DNA of 64,000 nucleotides from Buchananella hordeovulneris (GTDB lineage: Bacteria > Actinomycetota > Actinomycetes > Actinomycetales > Actinomycetaceae). The position numbers and the translations under genes are program-made. The DNA is taken from positions 1 to 64,000 of the forward strand of contig NZ_MQVS01000010.1 of NCBI RefSeq assembly GCF_001907235.1, written 5' to 3'. Below are positions 42,442-51,626 of this stretch, piece by piece (the stretch's first letter is position 1; the number at the start of each line of letters is the position of its first letter). Under the pieces are notes generated by a model. The model saw nothing but the letters and a program-made list of their open reading frames with translations. It was not told the origin of the DNA and did no database searches.

Positions 42442-43569
42442 TCAGACCAGCGTCGGGTCTTCGACCTGGTTGCTGAAGTAGTCCTCGCAGCCACCTTCGC
42501 GGTAGACGTCGGCGGTCGCGCAGTGCAGGGCCCCACCGAACGGGTAAGCGTCGCGGAACGGCACCGGGATAACGTTCATGCCGAGCTTCTCCATCTGCTC
42601 CATCTGGTGGACCTCGGAGGCCTCGCAGATGACGGTCTTGTGGTCCAGAACCAGGCAGTTCATGGACAGCCAGACCGAGGAGTAGCACAGCGGCGGCGGG
42701 GTGTCGTGCGCCGGCATGGCGGCGTCAACGATCTGCCAGTCGTTCGCCTCGAAGATCTTGCGCTGCTCTTCGGGCAGACGACGGTGCGGGTTGTTGATGA
42801 TCAGGCCCGGCCGCAGCGGCACGAAGGTCGCGTCGATGTGGATCGGGTAGGGGTCGCCGGGGAAGTTCACGGCGTGGATCCGCAGGTCGGGGTAGTAGCG
42901 CTTGAACCACTCCATGGCGGTGCGGTTCGTGGTCAGACCGTGCTGAATGAACAGGTCCTTGCCGAGACGCAGCACGTCGGCGGCGTCCCACATGGGCTCC
43001 ACCTCGGTGGTGACGAAGTCCTTGTTGGCGGTACGCACGAGGCGCTCCTCCAGCGAGATCTTCTCGTCGTAGTAGTTGTGCTTGTAGGAAGCGTCCGTCA
43101 GCCGCGGCCGGGGAGCCTGGGTCCACTTGAACTCCGGGTCCTCGTCGAAGTACTGCTTCATCAGCGGCCAGTAGGCCAGGTACTCGAAGTAGCGGCAGCG
43201 GAACGAGTTGGCCGAAGCCATGATTTCGTTACCGATGGTCAGCAGGATGTCGCGGGGCGGCATGCAGGTCATCATTGCGTCGGTGCGGAAGTCCGGGGTG
43301 ATAACCGGCTGGTTCCACTGCAGCGGGGTCGGGCGGTCAACCACGACGCCGTGCTCTTCCAGGGTCTTGGCCAGGAAGTCGAGCTGGGCGTTGGCCTTCT
43401 CCACGGTCTCCAGCGGCCGGGGGCCCCACATACCGCGCATCTCAGAGTCGATCGGCACCTTTTCCGAGGTGGCGGGCTCCTCCGGCGGGATCACCGAGTT
43501 GTCAGCGCGGCCGACGATGACGCGCTTCAGGGGGTCGAAATCATTCCACGAGTTGACGATCTTCGCCAA
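42442..43569 (-). CDS. Glycine/L-arginine amidinotransferase-like enzyme
   Basis: 375 residues from TTG 43569, preferred over GTG 43578 because GAAGGAG lies 8 bases before the TTG but abuts the GTG. The product then starts MAKIVNSWNDFDPLKRV. The amidinotransferase triad is complete: Asp195 in MWDAADVLRLGKDLF, His244 in PIHIDATFVPL and Cys350 in GGALHCATADV. The spacing of 49 and 106 residues is close to human AGAT (Asp254, His303, Cys407). The enzyme should move the amidino group of arginine to an amine acceptor, releasing ornithine. The acceptor (glycine, or another amine as in StrB1 or CyrA) cannot be told from sequence. It lies 138 bp downstream of arcC. Confidence 0.85.
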   Translation of the reverse strand: MAKIVNSWNDFDPLKRVIVGRADNSVIPPEEPATSEKVPIDSEMRGMWGPRPLETVEKANAQLDFLAKTLEEHGVVVDRPTPLQWNQPVITPDFRTDAMMTCMPPRDILLTIGNEIMASANSFRCRYFEYLAYWPLMKQYFDEDPEFKWTQAPRPRLTDASYKHNYYDEKISLEERLVRTANKDFVTTEVEPMWDAADVLRLGKDLFIQHGLTTNRTAMEWFKRYYPDLRIHAVNFPGDPYPIHIDATFVPLRPGLIINNPHRRLPEEQRKIFEANDWQIVDAAMPAHDTPPPLCYSSVWLSMNCLVLDHKTVICEASEVHQMEQMEKLGMNVIPVPFRDAYPFGGALHCATADVYREGGCEDYFSNQVEDPTLV

Positions 43570-43716
43570 TTCAATCACTCCTTCGTGAGCAGCTTTTTTG
43601 AGATCTGGTAGTCAATGGAAAATGTGGGACTAATTAGTCAATAACCTGCCGGTTGACTCCTTTCTGTAAAGCTGGGCGGGGCCCGGCCAGCTCGCACGCA
43701 GCCGGGCCGCCCGCCT

Positions 43717-44622
43717 TTAAGCTGTGACCCGCGTTCCGGCTTCCCCGCGCACAATGCGGGCCGCGTCTTCGAGTCGGCCAATGACGGCCTCGCCGCCAGT
43801 GGCGTCCACGAATCGGCACACCGCCTCCACCTTCGGGCCCATGGAGCCAGCCGCGAAACCTTGCGCCCGCATCTCCTCGGGCGTGGCCTTCTCCAGTCGC
43901 CGGGCGTCCGGAGTGCCGTAATCCAGGTAGACGCCGTCGACGTCAGTGAGGATGATCAGCAGGTCAGCTTTGAGGGTCTTCGCCAGCAGCGCCGCCGTGA
44001 GGTCCTTGTCGATGACGGCCTCCACTCCTGCGAGCTTGCCGTCCTCGTCGCGCACCACGGGAATACCGCCACCGCCGGAGCAGATGACAACGCTTCCCAT
44101 CTCCAGCAGCGCCTTGATGGCGTCGGCCTCGACGATCTCCTGCGGCTGGGGCGAGCCAACCACCCGCCGGTAGTACTCGCCGTCGGGCTTAACCACCCAG
44201 CCGCGCTCGGCGGCCATCTTCTCGGCCTGCTCTTGGTCGTAGACCTCGCCGATGAACTTAGTGGGGTTAGCGAACGCCGGATCGTCCTTGTCGACCAGGG
44301 TCTGGTTGATCAGCGCCGTGACCTGGCGGCCAGGCAACGCGTTTTGCAGGTTTTGCAGCAGCCAGTAGCCAATCATCCCCTGCGTCTCGGCCCCGAGGGT
44401 GTCGAACGGGTAGGGCTGGCTCAGGCGCGTGTCCGCCGCGGATTCCAGGGCGAGAACCCCGACCTGCGGGCCGTTGCCGTGCGTGAGCACCAGTTCGTGC
44501 TCCTTGGCCAGCTCGGCGAGTGGACCGACCGCCAGCTTGACGTTCTCGATCTGGTTCAGGGCGTCTGGCTTCTCCCCGCGCTTGAGCAGGGCGTTGCCTC
44601 CGAGCGCAACAACGATTCGCAT
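43717..44622 (-). CDS. arcC: Carbamate kinase
   Basis: 301 residues, the usual length. Starts MRIVVALGGNALLKRGE, with LTHGNGPQVGVLALE, the ICSGGGGIPVV loop, and the AVIDKDLTAALLA and LIILTDVDGVYLDY nucleotide-binding blocks. It makes ATP and carbamate from carbamoyl phosphate, the energy-yielding last step of the arginine deiminase pathway. It starts 3 bp after arcB. Confidence 0.95.
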   Translation of the reverse strand: MRIVVALGGNALLKRGEKPDALNQIENVKLAVGPLAELAKEHELVLTHGNGPQVGVLALESAADTRLSQPYPFDTLGAETQGMIGYWLLQNLQNALPGRQVTALINQTLVDKDDPAFANPTKFIGEVYDQEQAEKMAAERGWVVKPDGEYYRRVVGSPQPQEIVEADAIKALLEMGSVVICSGGGGIPVVRDEDGKLAGVEAVIDKDLTAALLAKTLKADLLIILTDVDGVYLDYGTPDARRLEKATPEEMRAQGFAAGSMGPKVEAVCRFVDATGGEAVIGRLEDAARIVRGEAGTRVTA

Positions 44623-44625
44623 CTG

Positions 44626-45630
44626 TCAGCTCCCCAGGGTGGCGACCATGACCGCCTTGATGGTGTGCATGCGGTTCTCGGCCTGGTCGAAGACGATGGA
44701 GGCGTCGGACTCGAAGACCGCGTCGGAAACCTCCAACCCGTCGGCCAGCCCCGTCTTGGCGTAGATCTCCTCCCCTACCTTCGTCTTGCGGTCGTGGAAG
44801 GAGGGCAGGCAGTGCAGGAACTTGGTGTCCGGGTTGCCGGTCTTCGCCATCAGCTCCTCGTCCACCCGGAACGGCCGCAGCAACTTGATGCGCTCGTCCC
44901 AGACCTCGGCGGGCTCACCCATCGAGACCCAGATGTCGGTGTAGACGAAGTCGGCGCCCTTGACACCGAGCTCGACGTCGTCGGTCACCGTCACCTTGCC
45001 GCCGGAGGCCGCCGCCAGCTCTTCCGCCTTCGCGACCACCTCGGGGGCGTTTTGCAGCTCGGCGGGCGCCACCATCCGCACGTCCATGCCGATCATGGCG
45101 CAGGAGATGAGCAGCGAGTTACCGACGTTGTTGCGGGCGTCACCGACGTAAGCGATGGAGATCTCTTCCGGCTTCTTGCCCGAGGCCTCCAGCATGGTCA
45201 ACTGGTCAGCGAGCATCTGCGTCGGGTGCCAGTCATCGGTCAGGCCGTTCCACACCGGCACCCCCGACAGCTTGGCCAGGGTTTCGACGTGCTCCTGCTT
45301 GGAGCCGCGGAACTCGATGCCGTCGTAGAAACGGCCGAGCACGCGGGCGGTGTCTTCCACCGATTCCTTGTGCCCCATCTGCGAACCGGACGGGTCGAGG
45401 TAGGTGACCTGGGCGCCCTGGTCGTAGGCGGCAACCTCGAACGCGCAGCGGGTACGCGTGGAGGTCTTCTCGAAGATCAGGGCGATGTTCTTACCCTTGA
45501 GCTTCTGCTCTTCGCGCCCCTCCTTCTTGGCGGCCTTCAACTCGGCGGCGAGGTCGAGCAGGCCCTTCCACTCCTCGGGAGTGAAGTCAATCTCCTTGAG
45601 GAAGTGGCGTCCGTGGAGCGGGTGTGTCAT
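44626..45630 (-). CDS. arcB: Ornithine carbamoyltransferase, catabolic
   Basis: 334 residues. Carbamoyl-phosphate site STRTRCAFE, ornithine loop [10 protein letters not shown] and the [12 protein letters not shown] motif are intact. Its place between arcA and arcC shows the catabolic role: citrulline plus phosphate to ornithine and carbamoyl phosphate. It follows arcA by 48 bp, so probably in one transcript. Confidence 0.95.
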   Translation of the reverse strand: MTHPLHGRHFLKEIDFTPEEWKGLLDLAAELKAAKKEGREEQKLKGKNIALIFEKTSTRTRCAFEVAAYDQGAQVTYLDPSGSQMGHKESVEDTARVLGRFYDGIEFRGSKQEHVETLAKLSGVPVWNGLTDDWHPTQMLADQLTMLEASGKKPEEISIAYVGDARNNVGNSLLISCAMIGMDVRMVAPAELQNAPEVVAKAEELAAASGGKVTVTDDVELGVKGADFVYTDIWVSMGEPAEVWDERIKLLRPFRVDEELMAKTGNPDTKFLHCLPSFHDRKTKVGEEIYAKTGLADGLEVSDAVFESDASIVFDQAENRMHTIKAVMVATLGS

Positions 45631-45678
45631 CGTTGATCACCTTTCTAAGTAATCTGGCTGAATTGTTGGGGCAAAAGT

Positions 45679-46902
45679 TCACAGGGATTCGCGCAGCGTC
45701 GGACAAGACATGCACCGCGGGCCACCCCGACCGCGACCGAGCTCGTCGCCCGGCACGGTGATTACCTCGATGCCCTGCTCGGTAAGGTAGTCGTTAGTGA
45801 CGAAGGTGCGCTCGTAGGCAACGACGGTGCCGGGCGCAACCGCCAAGACGTTAGAGCCGTCGTTCCACTGTTCGCGCTCGGCGGCCAGGGCGTCAATCGG
45901 CGGGGTCAGGATCCGCAGGGAGTCCAAACCGAGAGCCGCCGCGATGACGTCGTGCATCTTTTCTGGGTCGTTGTGCGTGACGTGCAACCGCTTGCCGTCA
46001 GTGCCGGGGCGGATGGTTTGCGAGGCCAGCATGCCGAGTTCGCCGTACTTCACGAACGTGCCTTCGTCGGCCATGGTCATCACGGTGTCGAGGTGCATCT
46101 GCGCACGCTCTTGCTTCATCTCCAGCCCGATCACCTGGGTGACCTCACCCTTTTCAAACAGCCGCTCGGCCAGGCGCTCAATGCCCTGCGGGCTGGTGCG
46201 CTCGCTAATGCCGACCAAGACCGCGCCGTTGCCGATCACCAGGACGTCCCCGCCCTCGACGGTGGCCATATCGCTGTTCATCTCGTGGTTCCAGGCGATG
46301 GACTCGATGTCAGCGAAACGTGGGTGGAACCGGTAGATGACCTCGGCATTGATGGTCTCCGGCTGCCGGGCAGGCTTACGCATGGAGTTCACCGACACCG
46401 TGCCGTATACCCAGCAGGAGGTGTCGCGGGTGAAGAGGTGGTTCGGCAAAGGCGAGATCACGAAGTCGCAGTCGTCCTTGTATTCCAGCACGCTGGACTG
46501 CACTCCCGGAACGAGGTCCTGAAACTCCTTCTTGGTCATGCCGGCGATCAGCGCTTCGGCCAATTCCTCGTTGCTGATGGACTGGGCGTAGCCGCGCAAC
46601 GCTTCAGCTAGCTCCGGCCCGTAGGCGGACGGGGTGAAACCGTCCTGGTAGATGACCTCTCGCGCCCCTTCGACCTCCAGGGCCTCAGCGAGCAGTTTTT
46701 CGAAGTAGAGCACTTCCGCTCCCGACTTCTCCAGCGCCGCAGCGAAGGCGTCGTGCTCCTTCTGCGCGCGCTCCAACCACACCAGGTCGTCAAAGAGCAG
46801 CTCCCCCATGTTGGAGGGGGTAATCCGTTGCAGTTCCCTGCCTGGCCGGTGGATTATGACCTGACCTAGCCGTCCGATCTCCGAACCGACGTGGGGCCTC
46901 AT
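45679..46902 (-). CDS. arcA: Arginine deiminase
   Basis: 407 residues, the standard length. The nucleophile is Cys397 in GRGGPRCMSCP. Substrate and catalytic blocks include SPLPNHLFTRDTSCW, TVEGGDVLVIGNGAVLVG and MHLDTVMTMAD. It hydrolyses arginine to citrulline and ammonia, giving energy and acid tolerance. First gene of the arcABC run, with a good promoter match 61 bp upstream. Confidence 0.96.
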   Translation of the reverse strand: MRPHVGSEIGRLGQVIIHRPGRELQRITPSNMGELLFDDLVWLERAQKEHDAFAAALEKSGAEVLYFEKLLAEALEVEGAREVIYQDGFTPSAYGPELAEALRGYAQSISNEELAEALIAGMTKKEFQDLVPGVQSSVLEYKDDCDFVISPLPNHLFTRDTSCWVYGTVSVNSMRKPARQPETINAEVIYRFHPRFADIESIAWNHEMNSDMATVEGGDVLVIGNGAVLVGISERTSPQGIERLAERLFEKGEVTQVIGLEMKQERAQMHLDTVMTMADEGTFVKYGELGMLASQTIRPGTDGKRLHVTHNDPEKMHDVIAAALGLDSLRILTPPIDALAAEREQWNDGSNVLAVAPGTVVAYERTFVTNDYLTEQGIEVITVPGDELGRGRGGPRCMSCPTLRESL

Positions 46903-46962
46903 AGTGTTCCTCTCACTCGTGCGCCTTTGCCAATATGAGCTTTGTCACTTGGAATTGGAACT

Positions 46963-46991
46963 ACCGTACCAGCGCCGCCGAGACTCGACAA
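46963..46991 (-). promoter_or_regulatory. Predicted arcA promoter
   Basis: On the minus strand TTGTCG (46991-46986), a 17-base spacer and TACGGT (46968-46963), about 60 bp before the arcA ATG. This is a sigma-70-type match. Confidence 0.5.
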
Positions 46992-47068
46992 GGGGTTTTG
47001 TCGATGAATTGAACGAATCTTGCCTGTAACGGCCGTTCCATGTTTCTGCAAGATGTTGCGCGTGCCAC

Positions 47069-47090
47069 AAACCGCGGAATCTCGCGGTTT
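47069..47090 (-). terminator. Hairpin just after GNAT gene
   Basis: Perfect 8-bp arms (AAACCGCG at 47069-47076, CGCGGTTT at 47083-47090), 8 bp after the GNAT stop on the minus strand. No clear T-run follows. Confidence 0.45.
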
Positions 47091-47098
47091 TCGGCGTG

Positions 47099-47710
47099 TC
47101 AATTTGCTTCTGTATCGACGCGCGTGGTATCGATGGGAGCGTCGCTAGCGGGGTCCGGAGGTGTCGTAGGTCCACCTCCGGACCCCGCTAACGCACCGCC
47201 CGCCACCAGCGTCAGGCCGTAGCAGGCCAGCCGAATGTCGGGACGCACCGACCAGTCCCGGTGCGGCAGGCGAGAGAACCCCGCCCGGTGGTAGAGGGTG
47301 TGCGCCCGCACCATCCACGGCGCCGTCGATAACACCAACGCCTTGGCATCGGCCTCCACCGCCAGCTGCACACATGCCGCCAGCAACGCACGCCCGATCC
47401 CCTGCCCTTGCCACCGTGGATCGACCGCGAGCATACGGATCTCCGCCTCCTGGGCTGCCGCCACTTCGGTCAGTGCCGAGCCTGGCGGACACCACGTGAC
47501 CGTCCCCACCGGACGGCCCCCACTGCGCGCCACCAGCACGACGCTCGTCTCGGCACGGCCCGCCACATCGCGTAACTCGGCGTAATAGGGGTCGGTGAGA
47601 GGCATGCCGCTTGGCAGGTAGGCCCGCACGGTCAGCTCGCCGATCTCGGCGTACTCACCGTCCCGGGCAGGGGATATCTCCCAGCGCGCCGCGTTGTGAT
47701 CCGCAGTCAT
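47099..47710 (-). CDS. GNAT-family N-acetyltransferase
   Basis: 203 residues; ATG 47710 fits a leaderless start (TACGCT, then 6 bases). The acetyl-CoA loop is RMLAVDPRWQGQGIGRALL (V-x-P-x-x-Q-x-x-G-I-G), followed by APWMVRAHTLYHRAGFSRL, typical of motif B. Substrate unknown. The last 35 residues are low-complexity and are encoded by an 18-bp perfect inverted repeat, so the tail may be a read-through of a former terminator structure. Confidence 0.85.
   Translation of the reverse strand: MTADHNAARWEISPARDGEYAEIGELTVRAYLPSGMPLTDPYYAELRDVAGRAETSVVLVARSGGRPVGTVTWCPPGSALTEVAAAQEAEIRMLAVDPRWQGQGIGRALLAACVQLAVEADAKALVLSTAPWMVRAHTLYHRAGFSRLPHRDWSVRPDIRLACYGLTLVAGGALAGSGGGPTTPPDPASDAPIDTTRVDTEAN
47146..47190. 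repeat. 18-bp perfect inverted repeat inside the 3' end of the GNAT gene
   Basis: Arms 47146-47163 and 47173-47190 with a 9-base loop; very stable. It encodes part of the low-complexity C-terminal tail. Confidence 0.75.
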
Positions 47711-47716
47711 GTTCCC

Positions 47717-47722
47717 AGCGTA
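47717..47722 (-). promoter_or_regulatory. -10 element of a predicted leaderless promoter (TACGCT)
   Basis: Minus-strand TANNNT hexamer with 6 bases to ATG 47710 of the GNAT gene; no ribosome-binding site. Confidence 0.45.
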
Positions 47723-47771
47723 GGCACTCGGTGGTGCCTTGCGCAGACGCTGGCACTGCCCGAAAGTGGCT

Positions 47772-48047
47772 GTCATGCCCTTGTGTCACCACCACGCCCC
47801 GGTGGTAACCGCTCCTCCCGGGTAACCGTCATGTCGTTGTGTGGCGGCACCGTCATGTCGTTGTGTCACCGTCATGTCGTTGTGGCACCGTCATGTCGTT
47901 GTGGCACCGTCATGTCGTTGTGTGGCGGCACCATCATGCTCTTGTTGCACCGTCATGTCGTTGTGGCACCGTCATGTCCTTAAAACACCGAAATAAGGGC
48001 ATGATGGTGCACTAAGGGCATGGTGGTGCCACAAGGGCATGATGGTG
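47772..48047. repeat. Degenerate tandem repeats around CATGTCGTTGTG, with inverted copies
   Basis: About nine forward copies of a 19-24-bp unit containing CATG-(T/C)-C-(G/C)-TTGTG with CACCGT between units (for example at 47830, 47854, 47873, 47892, 47911). They are followed by three inverted copies (AAGGGCATG-(A/G)-TGGTG, 47995-48047). It forms most of the 570-bp gene-free stretch between GNAT and nrdE. Unit spacing is too short for CRISPR. Confidence 0.85.
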
Positions 48048-48106
48048 ACCAGACGTGCTCCGTTGGAAACAAACATTGACGGCCTAACAACCAGCGCCTA
48101 CCTTCG

Positions 48107-48182
48107 ACGGCCAGCGTTGTGCGCCACGGCCAGCGGTTGGGGGTACGGCCAGCGTTATGCGCCACGGTCAACGGTTGGGGGC
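48107..48182. repeat. Two tandem copies of a 38-bp repeat
   Basis: Copies at 48107-48144 and 48145-48182 differ at only a few positions. Each holds two related ACGGCCAGCG-type halves. Confidence 0.8.
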
Positions 48183-48214
48183 GCCGGACGGCTCCCGCCC
48201 GGCGCCCCCAACCG
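48172..48214 (-). terminator. Large GC hairpin downstream of nrdE
   Basis: Perfect 16-bp arms (48172-48187 with 48199-48214) and an 11-base loop, 79 bp after the nrdE stop on the minus strand. No T-run. Confidence 0.45.
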
Positions 48215-48292
48215 CCAACAAACCCAGCACCCCGGGGCCTACACCGCACCCGAGGGGCCGCGCCCGCCAGCCCGGTCCCGGCGCCCCGTGCC

Positions 48293-50443
48293 CTACAGCA
48301 TGCAGGACACGCAGTCGTCGACCTGGGTCCCGCTCAACGCCATCTGCCGCAACCGGATGTAATAGATCGACTTGATGCCCTTGCGCCAGGCATAGATCTG
48401 GGCCCGGTTGACGTCGCGAGTAGTCACGGTGTCCTTGAAGAACAGGGTCAGGCTCAGACCTTGGTCAACATGCTGCGTGGCCACCGCGTAGGTGTCGATG
48501 AGTTTCTCGTAGCCGATCTCGTAGGCATCCGTGTAGTACTCCAGGTTGTCGTTCGTCATGAACGGCGCTGGGTAGTACACGCGCCCGAGCTTGCCTTCCT
48601 TGCGGATCTCCACCTTGGAGACGATCGGGTGAATGGAGGAGGTGGAGTGGTTGATGTACGAGATCGACCCGGTGGGCGGAATGGCTTGCAGGTTCTGGTT
48701 GTAGATGCCGTGCTCCTGCACCGAGGCAGCCAGCTCCCGCCAGTCGTCGATCGTGGGGATGAAGTGCCCGGCGAACAACTCCTGCACCCGTGGCGTCGTC
48801 GGCGCGAACGACTCAGTGAGGTACTTTTCGAAGAACTCCCCGCTGGCGTACTTCGACTCGGCGAACCCCACGAATGTCTCTCCCCGTTCAATGGCCAAAC
48901 GGTTGGACTCGCGTAGAGCGTGGAAGAGGACGGTGGCGAAGTAGACGTTGACGAAATCCAATGCCTCGGGGGAGCCGTAGTGAATGCGTTCCCGCGCCAA
49001 GAAGCCGTGCAGATTCATCTGCCCCAACCCGATGGCGTGCGATTCGCGGTTGCCGCGATCGATGGAGGGCACCGACCCGATTGAGGTCGAGTCGGAGACG
49101 GCCGTCAGGGCCCGCACCGCCGTAGCCACCGTCTTGCCAAGGTCCCGGGAGTCCATCGCGAGCGCAATGTTCATCGACCCCAGGTTGCAGGAGATGTCCT
49201 TCCCCACGTGGGCATAAGACAAGTCCTCGTTGAGCTCGGAGGCGGTAGAAACCTGCAGGATCTCAGAGCACAGATTGGAGTGCGTGATCTTGCCCGCGAT
49301 CGGGTTGGCCCGGTTCACGGTGTCCTCGAACATGATGTAGGGGTAGCCAGATTCGAACTGGATCTCCGCCAGGGTCTGGAAGAACTCCCGGGCCTTGATC
49401 TTCTTCTTGCGAATCTTGCCGTTGTCGACCATCTCGCGGTACTTCTCAGTGACGTTGATTTCCGCGAACGGCACCCCGTAGACGCGTTCGACGTCGTAGG
49501 GGCTGAAGAGGTACATGTCCTCGTTGTTGCGCGCCAGCTCGAAGGTGATGTCGGGAATAACCACCCCCAGTGACAGGGTCTTGATGCGGATCTTTTCGTC
49601 CGCGTTTTCTCGCTTGGTATCCAAGAAGCGCATGATGTCAGGGTGGTGGGCGTGCAGGTAGACGGCCCCCGCGCCCTGCCGGGCCCCGAGCTGGTTGGCG
49701 TAGGAGAAGGAGTCCTCCAGCAGCTTCATGACGGGGATCACCCCGCTGGACTGGTTCTCGATCCGCTTGATCGGGGCGCCGTACTCGCGCAGGTTGGATA
49801 GCAGCAACGCCACGCCGCCGCCGCGCTTGGAAAGCTGCAGCGCCGAGTTGACTCCGCGCGCGATGGACTCCATGTTGTCCTCGATGCGCAACAAGAAGCA
49901 GGAGACCAGCTCGCCGCGCTGGGCCTTGCCGCAGTTGAGGAAGGTGGGGGTGGCGGGCTGGAAGCGGCCCTCAATGATCTCGTCGACGAGGGTGCGGGCC
50001 AGCTCTTCGTCGCCACGCGCTAGCGTCAACGCCACCATGCACACGCGGTCCTCGAAACGCTCCAGGTACCGTTTGCCGTCGAAGGTCTTCAGCGTGTAGC
50101 TGGTGTAGTACTTGAAGGCTCCGAGGAAGGTCTGGAACCGGAACTTGTGGGCGTAGGCCTGTTTGAAAAGCTCCTTGACGAAGGCGAAGTCGTACTGGTC
50201 CAGGACTGGCTTTTCGTAGTAACCCTCGTCAACCAGGTAGGTGAGCTTTTCTTCCAAGTCGTGGAAGAAGACCGTGTTCTGGTTGACGTGCTGCAAGAAG
50301 TACTGGCGCGCCGCCGCCCGGTCGGCGTCGAACTGGATCTTGCCGTCGGCGTCGTACAGGTTGAGCTTGGCGTTGAGCGCGTGGTAGTCCAAGCCCGGGT
50401 CGCTGACTTCTTCGGTACCGGTGTCCGTCAGAGTTTCTGCCAC
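48293..50443 (-). CDS. nrdE: Class Ib ribonucleoside-diphosphate reductase alpha subunit
   Basis: 716 residues, full length; GTG 50443 overlaps nrdI by 16 bp. Active-site blocks: [28 protein letters not shown] with the catalytic Cys, and [13 protein letters not shown]. The C-terminal redox pair is CVSCML, re-reduced by NrdH. No N-terminal ATP cone, as expected for NrdE. It reduces NDPs to dNDPs with NrdF as radical source; nrdF lies about 17 kb away. Confidence 0.96.
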   Translation of the reverse strand: MAETLTDTGTEEVSDPGLDYHALNAKLNLYDADGKIQFDADRAAARQYFLQHVNQNTVFFHDLEEKLTYLVDEGYYEKPVLDQYDFAFVKELFKQAYAHKFRFQTFLGAFKYYTSYTLKTFDGKRYLERFEDRVCMVALTLARGDEELARTLVDEIIEGRFQPATPTFLNCGKAQRGELVSCFLLRIEDNMESIARGVNSALQLSKRGGGVALLLSNLREYGAPIKRIENQSSGVIPVMKLLEDSFSYANQLGARQGAGAVYLHAHHPDIMRFLDTKRENADEKIRIKTLSLGVVIPDITFELARNNEDMYLFSPYDVERVYGVPFAEINVTEKYREMVDNGKIRKKKIKAREFFQTLAEIQFESGYPYIMFEDTVNRANPIAGKITHSNLCSEILQVSTASELNEDLSYAHVGKDISCNLGSMNIALAMDSRDLGKTVATAVRALTAVSDSTSIGSVPSIDRGNRESHAIGLGQMNLHGFLARERIHYGSPEALDFVNVYFATVLFHALRESNRLAIERGETFVGFAESKYASGEFFEKYLTESFAPTTPRVQELFAGHFIPTIDDWRELAASVQEHGIYNQNLQAIPPTGSISYINHSTSSIHPIVSKVEIRKEGKLGRVYYPAPFMTNDNLEYYTDAYEIGYEKLIDTYAVATQHVDQGLSLTLFFKDTVTTRDVNRAQIYAWRKGIKSIYYIRLRQMALSGTQVDDCVSCML

Positions 50444-50856
50444 AGCTTTTTCAATCCCTCCACGACGTTTTGCACGTCGTCGTTTGTTCCTAAGAGTTCA
50501 AATCTGTACAGCAGTGGCACCCCCAGCTTGGCGGCGACGATGTCGCCTGCCAGTCCGTAGGCGCTACCGAAGTTGGTGTTTCCCCCCGTAATGACGCCGC
50601 GGCACAGTTCCCGGTTTTCCTTGACATTCAGGAAACGAATGACCTGTTTGGGCACGGCACCTTTCTGGCTGCCACCCCCGTAGGTCGGCACGATCAGGAC
50701 GTAGGGCTCGGTGACCAGCAGCGGGGCGTCGGTGGCGCGGAGGGGAATGCGGTGGGCGGGCAGGGCGAGGCGAGCGACGAAACGGTGCGTGTTTTGCGAC
50801 ACCGACGAGAAGTAAACCACTTGCGGTTGGTGCGGCGCGCGGTCGGTTGTCGTCAC
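50428..50856 (-). CDS. nrdI: NrdI flavodoxin-like protein
   Basis: 142 residues, GTG 50856 after GGGAGGG. FMN-binding blocks [15 protein letters not shown] and [11 protein letters not shown], plus [17 protein letters not shown], are typical. NrdI supplies the oxidant that assembles the dimanganese-tyrosyl cofactor of NrdF. Middle gene of nrdHIE. Confidence 0.94.
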   Translation of the reverse strand: MTTTDRAPHQPQVVYFSSVSQNTHRFVARLALPAHRIPLRATDAPLLVTEPYVLIVPTYGGGSQKGAVPKQVIRFLNVKENRELCRGVITGGNTNFGSAYGLAGDIVAAKLGVPLLYRFELLGTNDDVQNVVEGLKKLWQKL

Positions 50857-50922
50857 TATCCCTCCCCTGTTGGGCGACAGGCAGCGGGCCGCAGTTACTC
50901 CTGCGGCCCGCCATCGCTGCGC

Positions 50923-51180
50923 CTAGATAGCTACCAGCGTGGCACTTTCGGCGGCGGCTGCGGCGGCGGCCTTGATGCGGTCGGGGCGGAACCCAGCCCA
51001 GTGCTCGTCGCCGGCGACGACGACGGGGGCCTGCGTGTAGCCCAGGGAACGGACCAGATCGAGGGCGGCGACATCCTCGGTGAGGTCGACCACGCGGTAA
51101 TCAACCCCGGCCTTGTTGAAGGCGCGGTAGGTGGCGTCACACTGCACGCAGCGGGGCTTGGAGTAGACCGTGATGCTCAT
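50923..51180 (-). CDS. nrdH: NrdH glutaredoxin-like redoxin
   Basis: 85 residues. Starts MSITVYSKPRCVQCDAT; the CVQC pair is the NrdH redox motif, followed by the QAPVVVAGDEHWAGFRPD cis-Pro and C-terminal block. It passes electrons from thioredoxin reductase to NrdE. First gene of nrdHIE, about 105 bp downstream of two NrdR-like boxes. Confidence 0.95.
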   Translation of the reverse strand: MSITVYSKPRCVQCDATYRAFNKAGVDYRVVDLTEDVAALDLVRSLGYTQAPVVVAGDEHWAGFRPDRIKAAAAAAAESATLVAI

Positions 51181-51285
51181 CTTCGTCGTTCCTTCGCTTT
51201 GGGGGTGGCCCGGGTTTTGCCCTGGACTTACCGCAAATTACCTGACTGTCATTTCCCGGCGAGCCGACGGCTGCGCGGGCTTTGA

Positions 51286-51333
51286 ACACTACCCCTTGGG
51301 GTGGAGTGATGCCACCACCCCAAGATGTCGTGG
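51286..51333. promoter_or_regulatory. Paired NrdR-like boxes upstream of nrdH
   Basis: CACTACCCCTTGGGGTG (51287-51303) and, on the other strand, CACGACATCTTGGGGTG (51332-51316), matching at 14 of 17 bases. The centres are about three helical turns apart, the spacing known for NrdR box pairs. Repression of nrdHIE by NrdR is expected. The rest of the 446-bp gap (51181-51626) holds no gene; an AT-rich patch near 51516-51537 may be part of the glycosylase promoter. Confidence 0.7.
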
Positions 51334-51626
51334 TCCGGCGTGTCGCTCACAGTTGCCGAACTCCCCCTGTGGACACCCGGTGGATAGCCTCCCACTCTCC
51401 CCTGCCCGGCGCGGGCGACCTTTGCCAGGCTCCGTGCGCCGGACAGCAGGTGCGCTAATGACAAGCGTGTCATTCCTCCCTGTGGACAACCCGCACACAC
51501 TCCCCACCCCGCCTGTGAATATAACGATTAGATAACGAGGCGGGTAGGGCGTGTCCCCTGTGAGTCCCCTGACAGCGTGCCTTCCACCCGCCCGCACCCC
51601 GTAGCCTGGGACAGAAAGGAGCCGCC

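Noticed and set aside
47772-48047. CRISPR array
   Set aside because: Repeat units are about 12-19 bp with only a few bases between them, are degenerate, some are inverted, and no cas gene is present.
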